A DNA stretch of 64,000 bases from Amycolatopsis jiangsuensis (GCF_014204865.1 NZ_JACHMG010000001.1:6226501-6290500); one strand, 5' to 3'. Positions 48,599-57,632 are shown, counted from the first letter of the stretch. Numbers and translations: made by a program. Notes: generated from the sequence alone by a model not told the origin.

Positions 48599-49521
48599 CC
48601 GGCTCCGTCGTCGTTCTCGTCCGCGGGGACGTGTTCCCGGCGGACGCGCTGGGGTTGCTGCGGACCTCGCCGGCTGTCCACGCCGCGTCCGACGTCGATG
48701 CCGCGCGGCTCGGCCTGCCTCCGGTCGAGCGGGCGACGCCGGGACAGGACCTCGTGCTGGTGGCCGCCTCCCGGGCCGAACCGTCCGCCGCCGCACTGGC
48801 CGAGGCCGGTGCCCGGGTGATCGAGGCGCCGGTGCCTCCGCTCGTGGAGGCCGCCGAGGTGATGGACCGGCTGCGCTCGCCCGGCGGCTGCCCGTGGGAC
48901 GCCACGCAAACGCACGATTCACTGCGCCAGTACCTGGTCGAGGAGACCTACGAACTGCTCGAGGCGATCGAGGAGAACGACCGCGAGGCACTGCGCGAGG
49001 AGCTCGGCGACGTCCTGCTGCAGGTGCTCTTCCACGCCCGGGTGGCCGCCGAGGACCCGCGGGATCCGTTCACCGTCGACGACGTGGCGCGGACGCTGGT
49101 GACCAAGCTCGTCAGCCGGCATCCGCACGTGTTCGCCGGTGCGGACAGCTTCTCCACCGCGGACCGCCAGGAAGCGCAGTGGGAAGAGCTGAAGCAGGCC
49201 GAAAAACAGCGCAAGTCCATTGTGGACGGCGTGGCCCTCGGTCAGCCCGCCGTCGCGCTCGCCGGGAAGCTGGGGCAGCGCACCGGGCGCGCGGGCATTC
49301 CGCTCGATCTCTTCCCCTCCGGTGCCGAGGCCGCTGCCCAGCTCTTCCGCGTCGCCGCCACCGCGCGCCGCGCCGGGGTCGACCCGGAGGGCGAGCTGCG
49401 GGCGGTCGCCAAGCAGTTCGCGCGGGACGTCCGCAGTGCCGAAGCCGCCGCCCGGATCAACGGGATCGAACCGGCCACGCTGGAGGCCGACGGCTGGCGC
49501 ACGTTCTGGCCGGCCACCTGA
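48595..49521 (+). CDS. mazG: Nucleoside triphosphate pyrophosphohydrolase MazG
   Basis: House-cleaning enzyme that hydrolyses damaged NTPs. The 308-residue protein has the MazG core RLRSPGGCPWDATQTHDSLRQYLVEETYELLEAI (about 92-125), with metal ligands in EETYE and EELGDVLLQVLFHAR (about 134-148). Only one MazG domain is complete, with an N-terminal extension of about 90 residues as in mycobacteria. Start GTG overlaps the SurA-like gene by 4 bp. Confidence 0.93.
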   Translation: MTGSVVVLVRGDVFPADALGLLRTSPAVHAASDVDAARLGLPPVERATPGQDLVLVAASRAEPSAAALAEAGARVIEAPVPPLVEAAEVMDRLRSPGGCPWDATQTHDSLRQYLVEETYELLEAIEENDREALREELGDVLLQVLFHARVAAEDPRDPFTVDDVARTLVTKLVSRHPHVFAGADSFSTADRQEAQWEELKQAEKQRKSIVDGVALGQPAVALAGKLGQRTGRAGIPLDLFPSGAEAAAQLFRVAATARRAGVDPEGELRAVAKQFARDVRSAEAAARINGIEPATLEADGWRTFWPAT

Positions 49522-49546
49522 TGTGATGTAGGACACTCTCGCGTGA

Positions 49547-49573
49547 GAACCGAGCGCGCGGTCACGGCGTCTT
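49547..49573 (+). promoter_or_regulatory. ECF-type promoter of the sigma-factor operon
   Basis: GAACC (49547-49551) and CGTCTT (49568-49573) with 16 bp between match the bipartite consensus of ECF group sigma factors. A start 6-8 bases after the -10 falls at or beside GTG 49581, so the mRNA is probably leaderless and the sigma factor autoregulated. Confidence 0.6.
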
Positions 49574-49580
49574 GCCTGGT

Positions 49581-50135
49581 GTGAAGCACAAGCCACCCCC
49601 GGAGCCGGACGAGGAACAGCTCGTCCGGCGCACAGCGCGCGGCGACCGTGCGGCGTTCGAGGAGTTCTACCGCCGTACGTCGCCCTGGCTCGCAGTGCGC
49701 CTGCGCCGTCGTTGCGCCGACGAGCAGATCGTCGCCGAGGTCATGCAGGAGACCTACCTCGCCGTCTGGCGTGCCGCGGGTTCGTTCGCCGGCGCGGCCG
49801 CCGGCGGTTCCGCCGTGGGCTGGGTGTGGACGATCGCCGCCCGGCGCCTGGTCGACGCCTTCCGCCGTCGGGCGCACCACGCGCAGCCACCTGCCGCCGT
49901 GCACGTGCCGGTGGCCGCACCCGCCGCCGAGGAAGAGGCGCTGGCGGGCACCGTCGGCGATTCGGTCGGCGACGCTCTCCGCACGCTGGCGCCCGAGTTG
50001 CGGCACGTCCTGCAGGCCATGGTCCTGGACGGCTTGTCGGTCCGCGAGACCGCGGTCCTGCTGGGACTGCCGGAGGGCACCGTGAAGACCCGTGCTCGCC
50101 GTGCCCGGATCGCGATGCGGGAGGCACTGTCGTGA
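49581..50135 (+). CDS. ECF RNA polymerase sigma factor
   Basis: 184 residues from GTG 49581. Region 2 is EEQLVRRTARGDRAAFEEFYRRTSPWLA with EVMQETYLAVWRAAGSF (about 14-72); region 4 is LAPELRHVLQAMVLDGLSVRETAVLLGLPEGTVKTRARRAR (about 137-177). A TTG at 49572 is in frame but there is no Shine-Dalgarno sequence for either; the promoter position favours the GTG and a leaderless message. The stop overlaps an in-frame GTG of the anti-sigma gene. It directs the ABC operon downstream, by inference. Confidence 0.9.
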   Translation: MKHKPPPEPDEEQLVRRTARGDRAAFEEFYRRTSPWLAVRLRRRCADEQIVAEVMQETYLAVWRAAGSFAGAAAGGSAVGWVWTIAARRLVDAFRRRAHHAQPPAAVHVPVAAPAAEEEALAGTVGDSVGDALRTLAPELRHVLQAMVLDGLSVRETAVLLGLPEGTVKTRARRARIAMREALS

Positions 50136-50176
50136 ACGAAATCCCGATCCCTCGTCTCCGTGAAGGAGGTTCAGCT

Positions 50177-50965
50177 GTGAATCACGTGCCCGATCAACTG
50201 CTCGCCACCTACGTCGCCGGCCGTGAGCTGCCGGGGGACAAGGTGTGGGCGCTCGAAGCGCACCTGGAGACGTGTGCGCAGTGCCGGGCCCGGCTCGCCG
50301 GGGTGACCACCGCGGAGGAGCCCGGACTCCTCGACGCGGTGTGGGCCGGCCTCGAGCCGCGGCTCACCACCCCGCCGCAGCCGCCGCGCAGCCGGGCGCG
50401 GGCCTGGCTGCACGGCTGGGCCACCCCTGCGATGGTGCCGTGGCTGGCGATGGTCCTGCTGGTGGCGGCCATCACCGCGGTCCTGACCCCGATGTTCTCC
50501 GACCAGGTCTCGATGGTGCAGCTGTTCGCCCCGGTGCTGCCGGTGTTCGGGGTGGCCGCGGCCTGGTCACGGGGTCTCGACCCGGCCCACGAACTCGTCG
50601 TCGGTTCCCCACGGGCAGGGCTCGAGCTGATCCTGCGGCGGACCGTCGCGGTACTCGCGCCGGTGGTGCCGATCCTGCTGGTCGCGGGCTGGCTCACCGG
50701 TTCGGACGTCGGACTGGTGCTGCTGCCCGCGCTCGGGTTCACCACGGGCACGCTCGCGCTCGGTTCGCTGATCGGGGCGAGCTGGGCCGCCGGAATCCTG
50801 AGCGCCGTGTGGCTGGCCGCTCTGGTGGTCCCGGCCACGGTGTTCCGCAGCCCGTTCGGGCTGGACTCGGCTTCGGTGCCGTTCTGGATCGTGGCCATCG
50901 TGCTCACCGCCGGTTTCGTGGTGTTCCGCAGGGGCGCCTTCATGCGGCTTGCCGCACACAACTGA
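50177..50965 (+). CDS. zf-HC2 membrane anti-sigma factor
   Basis: 262 residues. The N-terminus holds a zinc anti-sigma module, EAHLETCAQC, giving His-x3-Cys-x2-Cys (about residues 26-33). About six membrane helices fill residues 85-255, much more than the single span of simple anti-sigmas, so the protein may sense the membrane or partner with the ABC proteins. GTG 50177 is preceded by a full AAGGAGGT; an upstream GTG at 50132 overlapping the sigma stop would add 15 residues. Confidence 0.85.
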   Translation: MNHVPDQLLATYVAGRELPGDKVWALEAHLETCAQCRARLAGVTTAEEPGLLDAVWAGLEPRLTTPPQPPRSRARAWLHGWATPAMVPWLAMVLLVAAITAVLTPMFSDQVSMVQLFAPVLPVFGVAAAWSRGLDPAHELVVGSPRAGLELILRRTVAVLAPVVPILLVAGWLTGSDVGLVLLPALGFTTGTLALGSLIGASWAAGILSAVWLAALVVPATVFRSPFGLDSASVPFWIVAIVLTAGFVVFRRGAFMRLAAHN

Positions 50966-50991
50966 GAAGACTCGGGAAAGAGGGTTGGGAG

Positions 50992-51792
50992 ATGCGGACC
51001 ATGGATGCCGCTGAGGTCGCTCCGGCGACTTACGCCTGGGAAATCCAGGCCGAGGGACTGAAAGTACGGGTCGGCGGCAAACGGATGGCGGTCGACGGGC
51101 TGGATCTCGCGCTCGGCATCGGCGTGCACGGCCTGCTCGGGCCCAACGGTGCGGGAAAGACCACGTTGATCCGGGCGCTGGCGACGGTGCTGCGTCCGAC
51201 CGCGGGCGGCCTGACGCTGCTCGGCGGGAAGGTCGGCGGCCTGGACCAGCGCGCCCTGCGCCGCCGGATCGGGTACCTGCCGCAGTCGTTCGGGTACTAC
51301 AAGCGGTTCACCGTCCGCGAGTTCGTCGAGTACATCGCGTGGCTCAAGGACATGCCGAAGAAGGACGTGCCGGACGCGGTGCAGCGCGCGATCGAGCGGG
51401 TCGGCCTCGCCGACCGGGCCGACGACAAGATGAAGACGCTCTCCGGCGGTATGGTCCGCCGGGTCGGCATCGCGCAGGCGATCGTGAACGATCCGCAGAT
51501 CCTGCTGCTCGACGAGCCCACCGCGGGCCTCGATCCGGCACAGCGGGTCCGGTTCCGCGAGCTGCTGCAGGAGCTGGGACGGGACACCTGTGTGCTGGTG
51601 TCCACCCATCTGGTCGAGGACGTGGCCACCGCCTGCACCGACGTGATCCTGTTCGCCGCGGGCAAGCTGGTCTTCCAGGGCACCCCGGACGACCTGGCCG
51701 CGGCGGGCAGCGCGAACGACGTCGGCGACAGCCCGATCGAGCGCGGCTACTCGGCGCTGCTGGGCCACCAGTCGGGGAGGGAATCGTGGTGA
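50992..51792 (+). CDS. ABC transporter ATPase (ABC-2 type)
   Basis: 266 residues. Intact motifs: GPNGAGKTT (Walker A, about 48-56), the Q-loop GYLPQSFGYY, LSGGMVRRVGIAQAI (signature, about 150-164), LLLDEPTAGLDP and STHLVED. These place it with ATPases of exporters in Gram-positive resistance and bacteriocin systems. Its stop overlaps the permease start. Part of the sigma, anti-sigma, ATPase, permease operon. Confidence 0.92.
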   Translation: MRTMDAAEVAPATYAWEIQAEGLKVRVGGKRMAVDGLDLALGIGVHGLLGPNGAGKTTLIRALATVLRPTAGGLTLLGGKVGGLDQRALRRRIGYLPQSFGYYKRFTVREFVEYIAWLKDMPKKDVPDAVQRAIERVGLADRADDKMKTLSGGMVRRVGIAQAIVNDPQILLLDEPTAGLDPAQRVRFRELLQELGRDTCVLVSTHLVEDVATACTDVILFAAGKLVFQGTPDDLAAAGSANDVGDSPIERGYSALLGHQSGRESW

Positions 51793-53171
51793 ACGCACTG
51801 CGGACCGAGCTCCGGCGCACGATCGCGCTCTGGCTCGCGGTCCTGATGGCCGCGGTGGGCCTCGTGTTCTTCTTCTCCTTCACCGGTCCGTGGCGGCGCG
51901 ATTCCTCGGCTTGGGGACTCGACGCGCCCGCCACCGCGCAGTGGACGCGATACCTTCTGCTGCTGGTGTGGCCGATGGTCGTCGGCGCGGGCGCGATCCA
52001 GGGCATGCGGGACAGCCGCTCCGGGGTGAGCGAGCTGTTCGCCTCGACCTCCCGCCCGGCCGGGCACCGGGCGCTCACCCTCGGCCTGACCACCGGTATC
52101 GGGGCCGTGGTGGGTTATCTGGTGCTGCTGGCGGTCGGCTTCGTCCAGGTTGCGGTGAACGGCGGGATGTTCACTCTCGCCTCGCTGATGCCGGTGGTGC
52201 TCGGTCTGCTCGCGGTGCTCGCCGGTGTCGCGATCGGGCTCGGTGTGGGCCGGTTGCTCCCGCATCCGGTCACCGCACCCGCGCTCGCCGTGCTCGCTCT
52301 GGTCGCGGTGATGTTCCTGGAGGTGTCGAGCGGCCACGGGGGCGATGCGGACGGATTGCTGCCGAACTGGGTGGCGCTGCTGTCGGCCGCTCAGGAGCAA
52401 CCGCGCAGTGCGTTCCTGGTCCCGTCGGCGGCAGTCGACACGGGACAGTTCCTCTGGTTCGCCGGGCTCATCGGGACCGGACTGTTGTTGCTCGTGATGC
52501 GTTCGGCGCGCGCGCGGCTGCTCGCGGTGCTGCCGGTGGTGGCCGGACTCGTGGGCGCCGCGGTGGTCCTGCCCGCCTCCGCGGCGGACAACCTGACTCC
52601 GGACAAGGCGGCGAGCGAGCTGGTCTGCGACGGGTCTGTGTGTGTCGAGAAGCTGCACGAGGACTGGTTGCCGACGTTGGCGGGTCCCGCGAAGGAAGCG
52701 TTGCGGCTGCTGGAAAAGCTGCCGCAGCACCCGGTACGGGTCGAGGAGTCGACCGAGGGGAACAACACCACGGTCACACCGCGGCGGGATCCCGAGCTGG
52801 TGCTGGTGAAGAAGGACGACACGTACACGATTCTTCCTGGCACGCAGCAGGCCGGCTACCTGACCGGGCACGACCTGACGATGGCCCTGCTGAAAGGGGC
52901 GGGAACGCCGCCGTGCGAAGGGCTCAGCTACTCCCACCCGGAGGAGGAAGCGGCACGGCGCGTGATGGCGTACTGGCTCGCCGGTTCCGCGACGCCGCCT
53001 CCGCTCCACGAACACGAGTACAAGCAGGTTCCGGGCCTCATGCAGTCGGCGTGGACCGCGTTGCACGCGCAGCCGGAGCCGGAGCAGCTCGCACGGGTCG
53101 CCGCGGCCAGGCAGCTCCAGCTGAGCTGCCAGGGCGACCCGCTGACCGCTCTCCTCGGTGGTGCGCACTGA
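51789..53171 (+). CDS. ABC permease with extracytoplasmic C-terminal domain
   Basis: 460 residues from GTG 51789. About seven membrane helices occupy residues 12-270. The last 190 residues are soluble and contain four cysteines (CDGSVC, PPCEG, LSCQG), which suggests disulfides and an outside location. I do not recognise this domain. Partner of the ATPase encoded just before; the pair may export or sense an envelope compound. Its stop overlaps the next ATG (TGATG-type). Confidence 0.8.
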   Translation: MNALRTELRRTIALWLAVLMAAVGLVFFFSFTGPWRRDSSAWGLDAPATAQWTRYLLLLVWPMVVGAGAIQGMRDSRSGVSELFASTSRPAGHRALTLGLTTGIGAVVGYLVLLAVGFVQVAVNGGMFTLASLMPVVLGLLAVLAGVAIGLGVGRLLPHPVTAPALAVLALVAVMFLEVSSGHGGDADGLLPNWVALLSAAQEQPRSAFLVPSAAVDTGQFLWFAGLIGTGLLLLVMRSARARLLAVLPVVAGLVGAAVVLPASAADNLTPDKAASELVCDGSVCVEKLHEDWLPTLAGPAKEALRLLEKLPQHPVRVEESTEGNNTTVTPRRDPELVLVKKDDTYTILPGTQQAGYLTGHDLTMALLKGAGTPPCEGLSYSHPEEEAARRVMAYWLAGSATPPPLHEHEYKQVPGLMQSAWTALHAQPEPEQLARVAAARQLQLSCQGDPLTALLGGAH

Positions 53172-53731
53172 TGCGGTGGCTCGGCCTGTACGCGCGTTCC
53201 CGGTACGTGCCGGTGGCGGTGGCTGCCGTACCGCTGTCGATCGTGCTGCTCTGGTGGCTCGGCGAAAGCTTCTGGGTGCCCGAGTTCGCGGTGCTCACCC
53301 TGACCATGGCGATCGCCATCGCCGCGATCGGCCTCGGCGGGCAGGACGTCGACCTCGACCGCACGGCCGGGTTCGGCTGGCTGTCCCGGCGGCTCGCGCA
53401 CCTGCTGCTGATCGGGGTGCTCGCCGGGCTGGCCCTGCTGGCGGTGCAGCAGCTCGGGGACGTCCGGGTGGACGTCTCGATGGTGGTCCGGGACGGAGCC
53501 GGGCTGCTCGGCCTCGCGGGAGTGGCGGCGGTGCTGTTCGGCGGCCAGTTCGGCTGGACTCTGCCGCTCGGCATGGCCGTGATCGCGCTGTCCACGCCGG
53601 AGGGATTGACGGTGAACGACGTCATGCGGTGGCCGATGATGTCGACGGACGACGCGCTCTCCTGGTGGCTGGCGGGTGCGCTGTTCGTGCTCGGAACCGG
53701 CTGGTACACCGTGACCGGGGCTCGTCGCTGA
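53171..53731 (+). CDS. Polytopic membrane protein of the ABC operon
   Basis: 186 residues with five or six hydrophobic helices (for example VAVAAVPLSIVLLWWLG, LTLTMAIAIAAIGLGG, LLLIGVLAGLALLAVQQL). No domain recognised. Starts on the last base of the permease stop, so it is translated with it, and may be a second membrane subunit of the transporter. Confidence 0.75.
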   Translation: MRWLGLYARSRYVPVAVAAVPLSIVLLWWLGESFWVPEFAVLTLTMAIAIAAIGLGGQDVDLDRTAGFGWLSRRLAHLLLIGVLAGLALLAVQQLGDVRVDVSMVVRDGAGLLGLAGVAAVLFGGQFGWTLPLGMAVIALSTPEGLTVNDVMRWPMMSTDDALSWWLAGALFVLGTGWYTVTGARR

Positions 53732-53782
53732 ACCGCTGACGCGCGCCCGCGGCGAGGGGTCGCCGCGGGCGCGTCCGCGCGT

Positions 53783-54193
53783 TCAGACGGTGCGGTTGTT
53801 CGGCACCAGGTCGAGCGGATCGTGGTCGGGATCGTCGATGCCCAAGCTGATGATGCGCTGCGGGTGGATGCGGATCACCGCGCCGTCGAGGTGCCCGTCC
53901 GGTGCGAAGGCCTCCGGGACAACCTCCGCGCGGCCGCGGATTTCCAGGCAACGCACCCGGATCGGTTCCAGCGACGGCAGGTCGTCGACCACGAAGGCGG
54001 CCCGGCCGTTGGCCTCGACGTTGCGGTACTTGCGGCTTTTCGTGAGGCCGGCCCCGGTCACGTCGATGGTCTGGGCCGATGCGTTCCAGGTGAATGCGAC
54101 CGGATTGACCTGCAGGGTGCCGTTCGGCTGCTGGGTGGCCAGCCGGCCGAGGCCCTGTTCGGACAGGTAGGCGAGTTCCGCTTCGGTGAACAT
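53783..54193 (-). CDS. PPOX-class F420-type oxidoreductase (OxyR subgroup)
   Basis: 136-residue split-barrel protein. It matches the subgroup that begins FTEAELAYLSEQGLGRLAT (2-20), with SRKYRNVEANGRAAFVVDDL (about 52-71) and IRIHPQRIISLGID near the end. This subgroup includes an enzyme of oxytetracycline synthesis but most members lie outside such clusters. The ATG at 54193 has GGAGG only two bases away; ATG 54205 is an alternative. Cofactor F420 or flavin not decided. Confidence 0.8.
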   Translation of the reverse strand: MFTEAELAYLSEQGLGRLATQQPNGTLQVNPVAFTWNASAQTIDVTGAGLTKSRKYRNVEANGRAAFVVDDLPSLEPIRVRCLEIRGRAEVVPEAFAPDGHLDGAVIRIHPQRIISLGIDDPDHDPLDLVPNNRTV

Positions 54194-54320
54194 GTCCTCC
54201 AGCATGGAAGCTCGAGTAAGCTGGAAGTCAACTCCGCGCGGGCACCAGGTTGAACCCGAACCGTCCGGCGCCACGGGCAATCGGTCCCAGCCACTGGCCC
54301 GGGCGCGCGGTTTGTGCCGG

Positions 54321-55568
54321 TCAGCCGAACAGCCCGTCGCCCCAGCTCGACGTCGGGGTGAGTCCCGGTGGGACGGCGAAATGCGCGGAGCCGGTGTGCT
54401 GCAGGTACTCCATCATCGCGTCCTTCGCCGAAAGCACCTGCTGCATCGGGATGTACTGCGTGCGGGTGTCCCGGTTGAAGGCCAGGAAGAACAATCCCGC
54501 CTCGAGATGACCGACGCCATCGGAACCGTCGACGAAGTTGTAGCCACGGCGCAGGATGCGGGCACCGCGCAGCGTCTGGTGCGAGGCGAGCCGGATGTGT
54601 GCGTCGGGCGCGATCAGCGGGACTCCGCCCGCGCCGCCGACATCCAGATCGACCTGGTCGAACTCGCCGGTCTGACCCAACGGCGCGCCGGATCCCTTGG
54701 TGCGCCCGACTGTCTGCTCCTGACCGTCCAGCGTCTCCCGGTCCCACGTCTCGATGTGCATCCGGATCCGGCGTGCCACGAGGTAGGTTCCGCCGGCCAT
54801 CCAGGCCTGCCCGTCACCCGGCCGTGCCCACACCTGGTCCCGCAGCACGTCGGTGTCCTCGGCCTTGACGTTGTTCGTGCCGTCCTTGAAGCCGAACAGG
54901 TTGCGTGGGGTCTGCTGCGTGCGCGAGGTCGACGAGCTGCGCCCGAAGCCGAGCTGCGACCAGCGCACCTCGGTGACGCCGAAGCCGAGCCGGACCAGGT
55001 TGCGTACTGCGTGCACGGCGACCTGCGGATCGTTCGCGCAGGCCTGGATGCACAGGTCGCCGCCGCTGCGGGCCGGATCGAGCTTGTCCTTCGGGAACGA
55101 GGGCAGCTCGACCAGCTGCGGCGGGCGCTTCGCGGCCAGACCGAACCGATCGTCGAACAGCGACGGACCGAAGCCGATGGTCAGCGTCAGGTCGGCGGCG
55201 GGCAGGTCGAGCGCCTCCCCGGTGTCGCCGGGTGGAGCCTCCGCCGCGCCGCCGACCGCGCCGGCTGCCACCGCTTCCTGTCCCGCGGTCATCCGCCGGG
55301 CGGCGGCGGTCCAGGTGTGCAGCAGTTCGCGCAGCTTGCCGACGTCGTTTGTGGTCACGTCGAGCGCGGCGAAGTGCAGGTTCTGCTGCGTGGGTGTGAC
55401 GATGCCGGCCTGGTGCGCGCCATGGAAGTCCACAGTGGATGCCGTGGCGGATGCGGGCGCGTCGTCGCCGATCCGGTCGACGCCGACTCCGGCAGCCACG
55501 CCGGCCCCGGCCAGCGCGACGCCGGCGCCGGCGTAACCGAACAGCTTCCGGCGAGAGACCTCCGTCAT
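54321..55568 (-). CDS. efeB: EfeB, Tat-exported Dyp-type heme peroxidase
   Basis: 415 residues. A twin-arginine signal SRRKLFGYAGAGVALAGAG (5-23) exports the folded heme protein. The DyP signature GFKDGTNN (about 225-232) carries the distal Asp; the proximal His is likely in PDAHIRLA (about 325) and ILRRGYNF holds the conserved Arg. In EfeUOB the peroxidase assists ferrous iron uptake or heme iron release. Its start overlaps the efeO stop by 4 bp. Confidence 0.94.
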   Translation of the reverse strand: MTEVSRRKLFGYAGAGVALAGAGVAAGVGVDRIGDDAPASATASTVDFHGAHQAGIVTPTQQNLHFAALDVTTNDVGKLRELLHTWTAAARRMTAGQEAVAAGAVGGAAEAPPGDTGEALDLPAADLTLTIGFGPSLFDDRFGLAAKRPPQLVELPSFPKDKLDPARSGGDLCIQACANDPQVAVHAVRNLVRLGFGVTEVRWSQLGFGRSSSTSRTQQTPRNLFGFKDGTNNVKAEDTDVLRDQVWARPGDGQAWMAGGTYLVARRIRMHIETWDRETLDGQEQTVGRTKGSGAPLGQTGEFDQVDLDVGGAGGVPLIAPDAHIRLASHQTLRGARILRRGYNFVDGSDGVGHLEAGLFFLAFNRDTRTQYIPMQQVLSAKDAMMEYLQHTGSAHFAVPPGLTPTSSWGDGLFG

Positions 55569-56701
55569 TTCGCCACGACCGCCGCGACCTTGCTCAGCGG
55601 CTCGCTCAACGCGTCGACCGCCGAGGCGAAGGTCTTGACCTCGACCGGCGACAACTGGTCGTAGTACATGAATCCGTCACCCACGCGGGTCTTGTCCAGC
55701 AGCGCCTGCACATTCGCGAACTCTGTGTCCAGAGTGGACACGAGTGCCGCGTCTCGTTCCTGCAGAACCGGACGGAGCGACTGGATCGCGTTCTTCGACC
55801 CGTCCAGATTGGACTGGAAGTCCCACAGGTCGGTGTGGGAGAAGGTCTCCTCCTCGCCGGTGATCTTGCCGGTGGCGACCTCGTCGAGCAGGCTCTTCGC
55901 ACCGTTGGCGAGGTCGAGCGCGCTGAGCTTCAGGTCCTTGCTCTTGGCGACCAGGTCCTTGACGTCGGTCAGTAGCTTGTCCGCGATCCGTGGGCTGTCC
56001 GCTTGGAGGCCGGTGCTCCACAGGTCCTTCTCGAGTCGGTGAAAGCCGGTGAACTGCTGACCCGGCTCCAGGTCGGCCTCGCGGGCGTCGATCGCGGGGT
56101 CGAGGTCGCCGAACTTCTCGGCGACCGGTTCGATCCGCTCGTAGAACACACGTGTACGAGCGTATTCGGACTTGGCCTCGTCGACCTTGCCGGCCTTGAC
56201 CGCGTCGGCGAACTTGGCGGTTTCCGTCTCGAGGGCGGAGCTGTTGTCCGCCACGTAGGTCGCGTAGCTCTTGGTGGCCGCGGCCTTCCGCGCGTCGGCG
56301 TCGTCCTGGCGGGTGGCCCCGCCGGTCACGGTGAACTCGCCGCGGATGCCGTTGCCGACCATTCCCGGCTTGCACGCGGTCTGGTACTTGCCCGCTTCCG
56401 GCACCTCGACGATCAGCCGGCGGTTCAGCCCTGGTGCGATGTTCTCCACCTCGCCCATGATCCGGTCGCCCTCGGCGTAGAGGTAGAACTCGGTGACCTT
56501 GCTGCCCTTGTTGGCGATTTCGAAGGTCACGTTGCCGGCGGCGGCCGTCGTGGCGGCGACGGCACAGGAGGTGTCCGAGGCTTCGACCTTGATCGGCCCG
56601 TCCGCGGCGGCGTTTGTGCTGTCGCAACCGGCGAGCGCCACCACCGCGCCGACTCCGGCCAGCACGGTCAGCGGGGTTCTGGGGGACTTGGGCACGGTCA
56701 C
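55565..56701 (-). CDS. efeO: EfeO, iron-binding lipoprotein with cupredoxin and M75 domains
   Basis: 378 residues. Lipobox VALAGCDS (Cys about 26). The N-terminal cupredoxin-like domain (about 35-130) has the metal-binding segment YQTACKPGMVG. The M75 imelysin-type domain (about 140-375) keeps the HxxE motif in GFHRLEKDLW (about 220-229). Delivers iron to EfeU. Overlaps both neighbouring genes by 4 bp. Confidence 0.94.
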   Translation of the reverse strand: MTVPKSPRTPLTVLAGVGAVVALAGCDSTNAAADGPIKVEASDTSCAVAATTAAAGNVTFEIANKGSKVTEFYLYAEGDRIMGEVENIAPGLNRRLIVEVPEAGKYQTACKPGMVGNGIRGEFTVTGGATRQDDADARKAAATKSYATYVADNSSALETETAKFADAVKAGKVDEAKSEYARTRVFYERIEPVAEKFGDLDPAIDAREADLEPGQQFTGFHRLEKDLWSTGLQADSPRIADKLLTDVKDLVAKSKDLKLSALDLANGAKSLLDEVATGKITGEEETFSHTDLWDFQSNLDGSKNAIQSLRPVLQERDAALVSTLDTEFANVQALLDKTRVGDGFMYYDQLSPVEVKTFASAVDALSEPLSKVAAVVAK

Positions 56702-57576
56702 TCCTCGACGGTGGCCGCACCGGCCGCGGCCGGTGCGGTGTTCTCACGGGCGGTGTTCTTGCGAGTGGTCTTCTTGCGAGTGGGCTTGAGGAACAGCGGC
56801 AGCACGATCACGACGTACGCGACCCATGCGACGGCCTGCAGCGCCGTCGTCTGCTGTGAGTAGTTGAAGATCCCCTTGAGCAGCGCGCCGTACCAGGACG
56901 TCTCCGGCAGCGTGCTCGAGGCGTCGAACGCCAGCGTGGTGAGTCCTGGCAGGAACTGTGCTTCCTGAAGGTCGTGCAGGCCGTAGCCGAGCACGCCTGC
57001 GGCGACGAACACCAGCAGTACGCCGGTGATGGTGAAGAACTTCGCCAGGTTGAACCGCACCGCGCCGCGGTAGAGCAGGTAAGCCAGGACGATCGCGATG
57101 GCGATGCCGATCACGAAGCCGGTCAACGGTTGCACTGTGTCGGATTGGGCGGTCTGTACGGCGGAGTAGAAGAACACTGCGGTCTCGAGGCCTTCCCGTC
57201 CGACCGCGAGGAACGACAGCAGCAACACGGCCGCGGGGCCGACCTGCAGCGCGTCTTCCATCTTCCCGCGCAGCTCCGCGGCGATGTGCCGGGACGCCTT
57301 ACGCATCCAGAAGACCATCGCCGTGACGAAACCGACCGCGACGATCGACAGGCTGCCACCGAGCAGCTCCTGGTGCTCGAAGCTCAGCTGCGCGGTGCTG
57401 TAGGTCAGGATCGCGCCGACGGCGACCGACAGCAGCACCGCGGCGCCGACGCCCGGCCACACGAACCGCAGCGCGTGCGTTCGGCCGGTCTTCACGAGGA
57501 AGGCGACGAGGATGCTGACCACCAGCGCCGCTTCGAGGCCTTCGCGCAGCCCGATGAGCGCGCTCGAAAACACCAC
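56698..57576 (-). CDS. efeU: EfeU, ferrous/ferric iron permease
   Basis: 292 residues of the Ftr1 family with seven membrane helices. Both iron-binding RExxE motifs are present: LREGLEAALVV at the N-terminus (R11-E15) and GREGLETAVFF (about 128). GTG 57576 is preceded by GGAGGG at nine bases; the longer open frame upstream covers the promoter and was not used. A basic, Lys/Thr-rich C-terminal tail follows the last helix. First gene of efeUOB. Confidence 0.94.
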   Translation of the reverse strand: MVFSSALIGLREGLEAALVVSILVAFLVKTGRTHALRFVWPGVGAAVLLSVAVGAILTYSTAQLSFEHQELLGGSLSIVAVGFVTAMVFWMRKASRHIAAELRGKMEDALQVGPAAVLLLSFLAVGREGLETAVFFYSAVQTAQSDTVQPLTGFVIGIAIAIVLAYLLYRGAVRFNLAKFFTITGVLLVFVAAGVLGYGLHDLQEAQFLPGLTTLAFDASSTLPETSWYGALLKGIFNYSQQTTALQAVAWVAYVVIVLPLFLKPTRKKTTRKNTARENTAPAAAGAATVEE

Positions 57577-57613
57577 TGTTCCGTGCCCTCCTTCGCATGT
57601 GGACCTCACGGTT

Positions 57614-57632
57614 TTAGGTAAGGCTTGCCTGT
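57614..57632. promoter_or_regulatory. IdeR/DtxR iron box upstream of efeU
   Basis: TTAGGTAAGGCTTGCCTGT matches the 19-bp consensus TTAGGTTAGGCTAACCTAA at 14 positions, and lies 38 bp before the efeU start. It implies repression of efeUOB by iron-loaded IdeR/DtxR. Confidence 0.75.
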
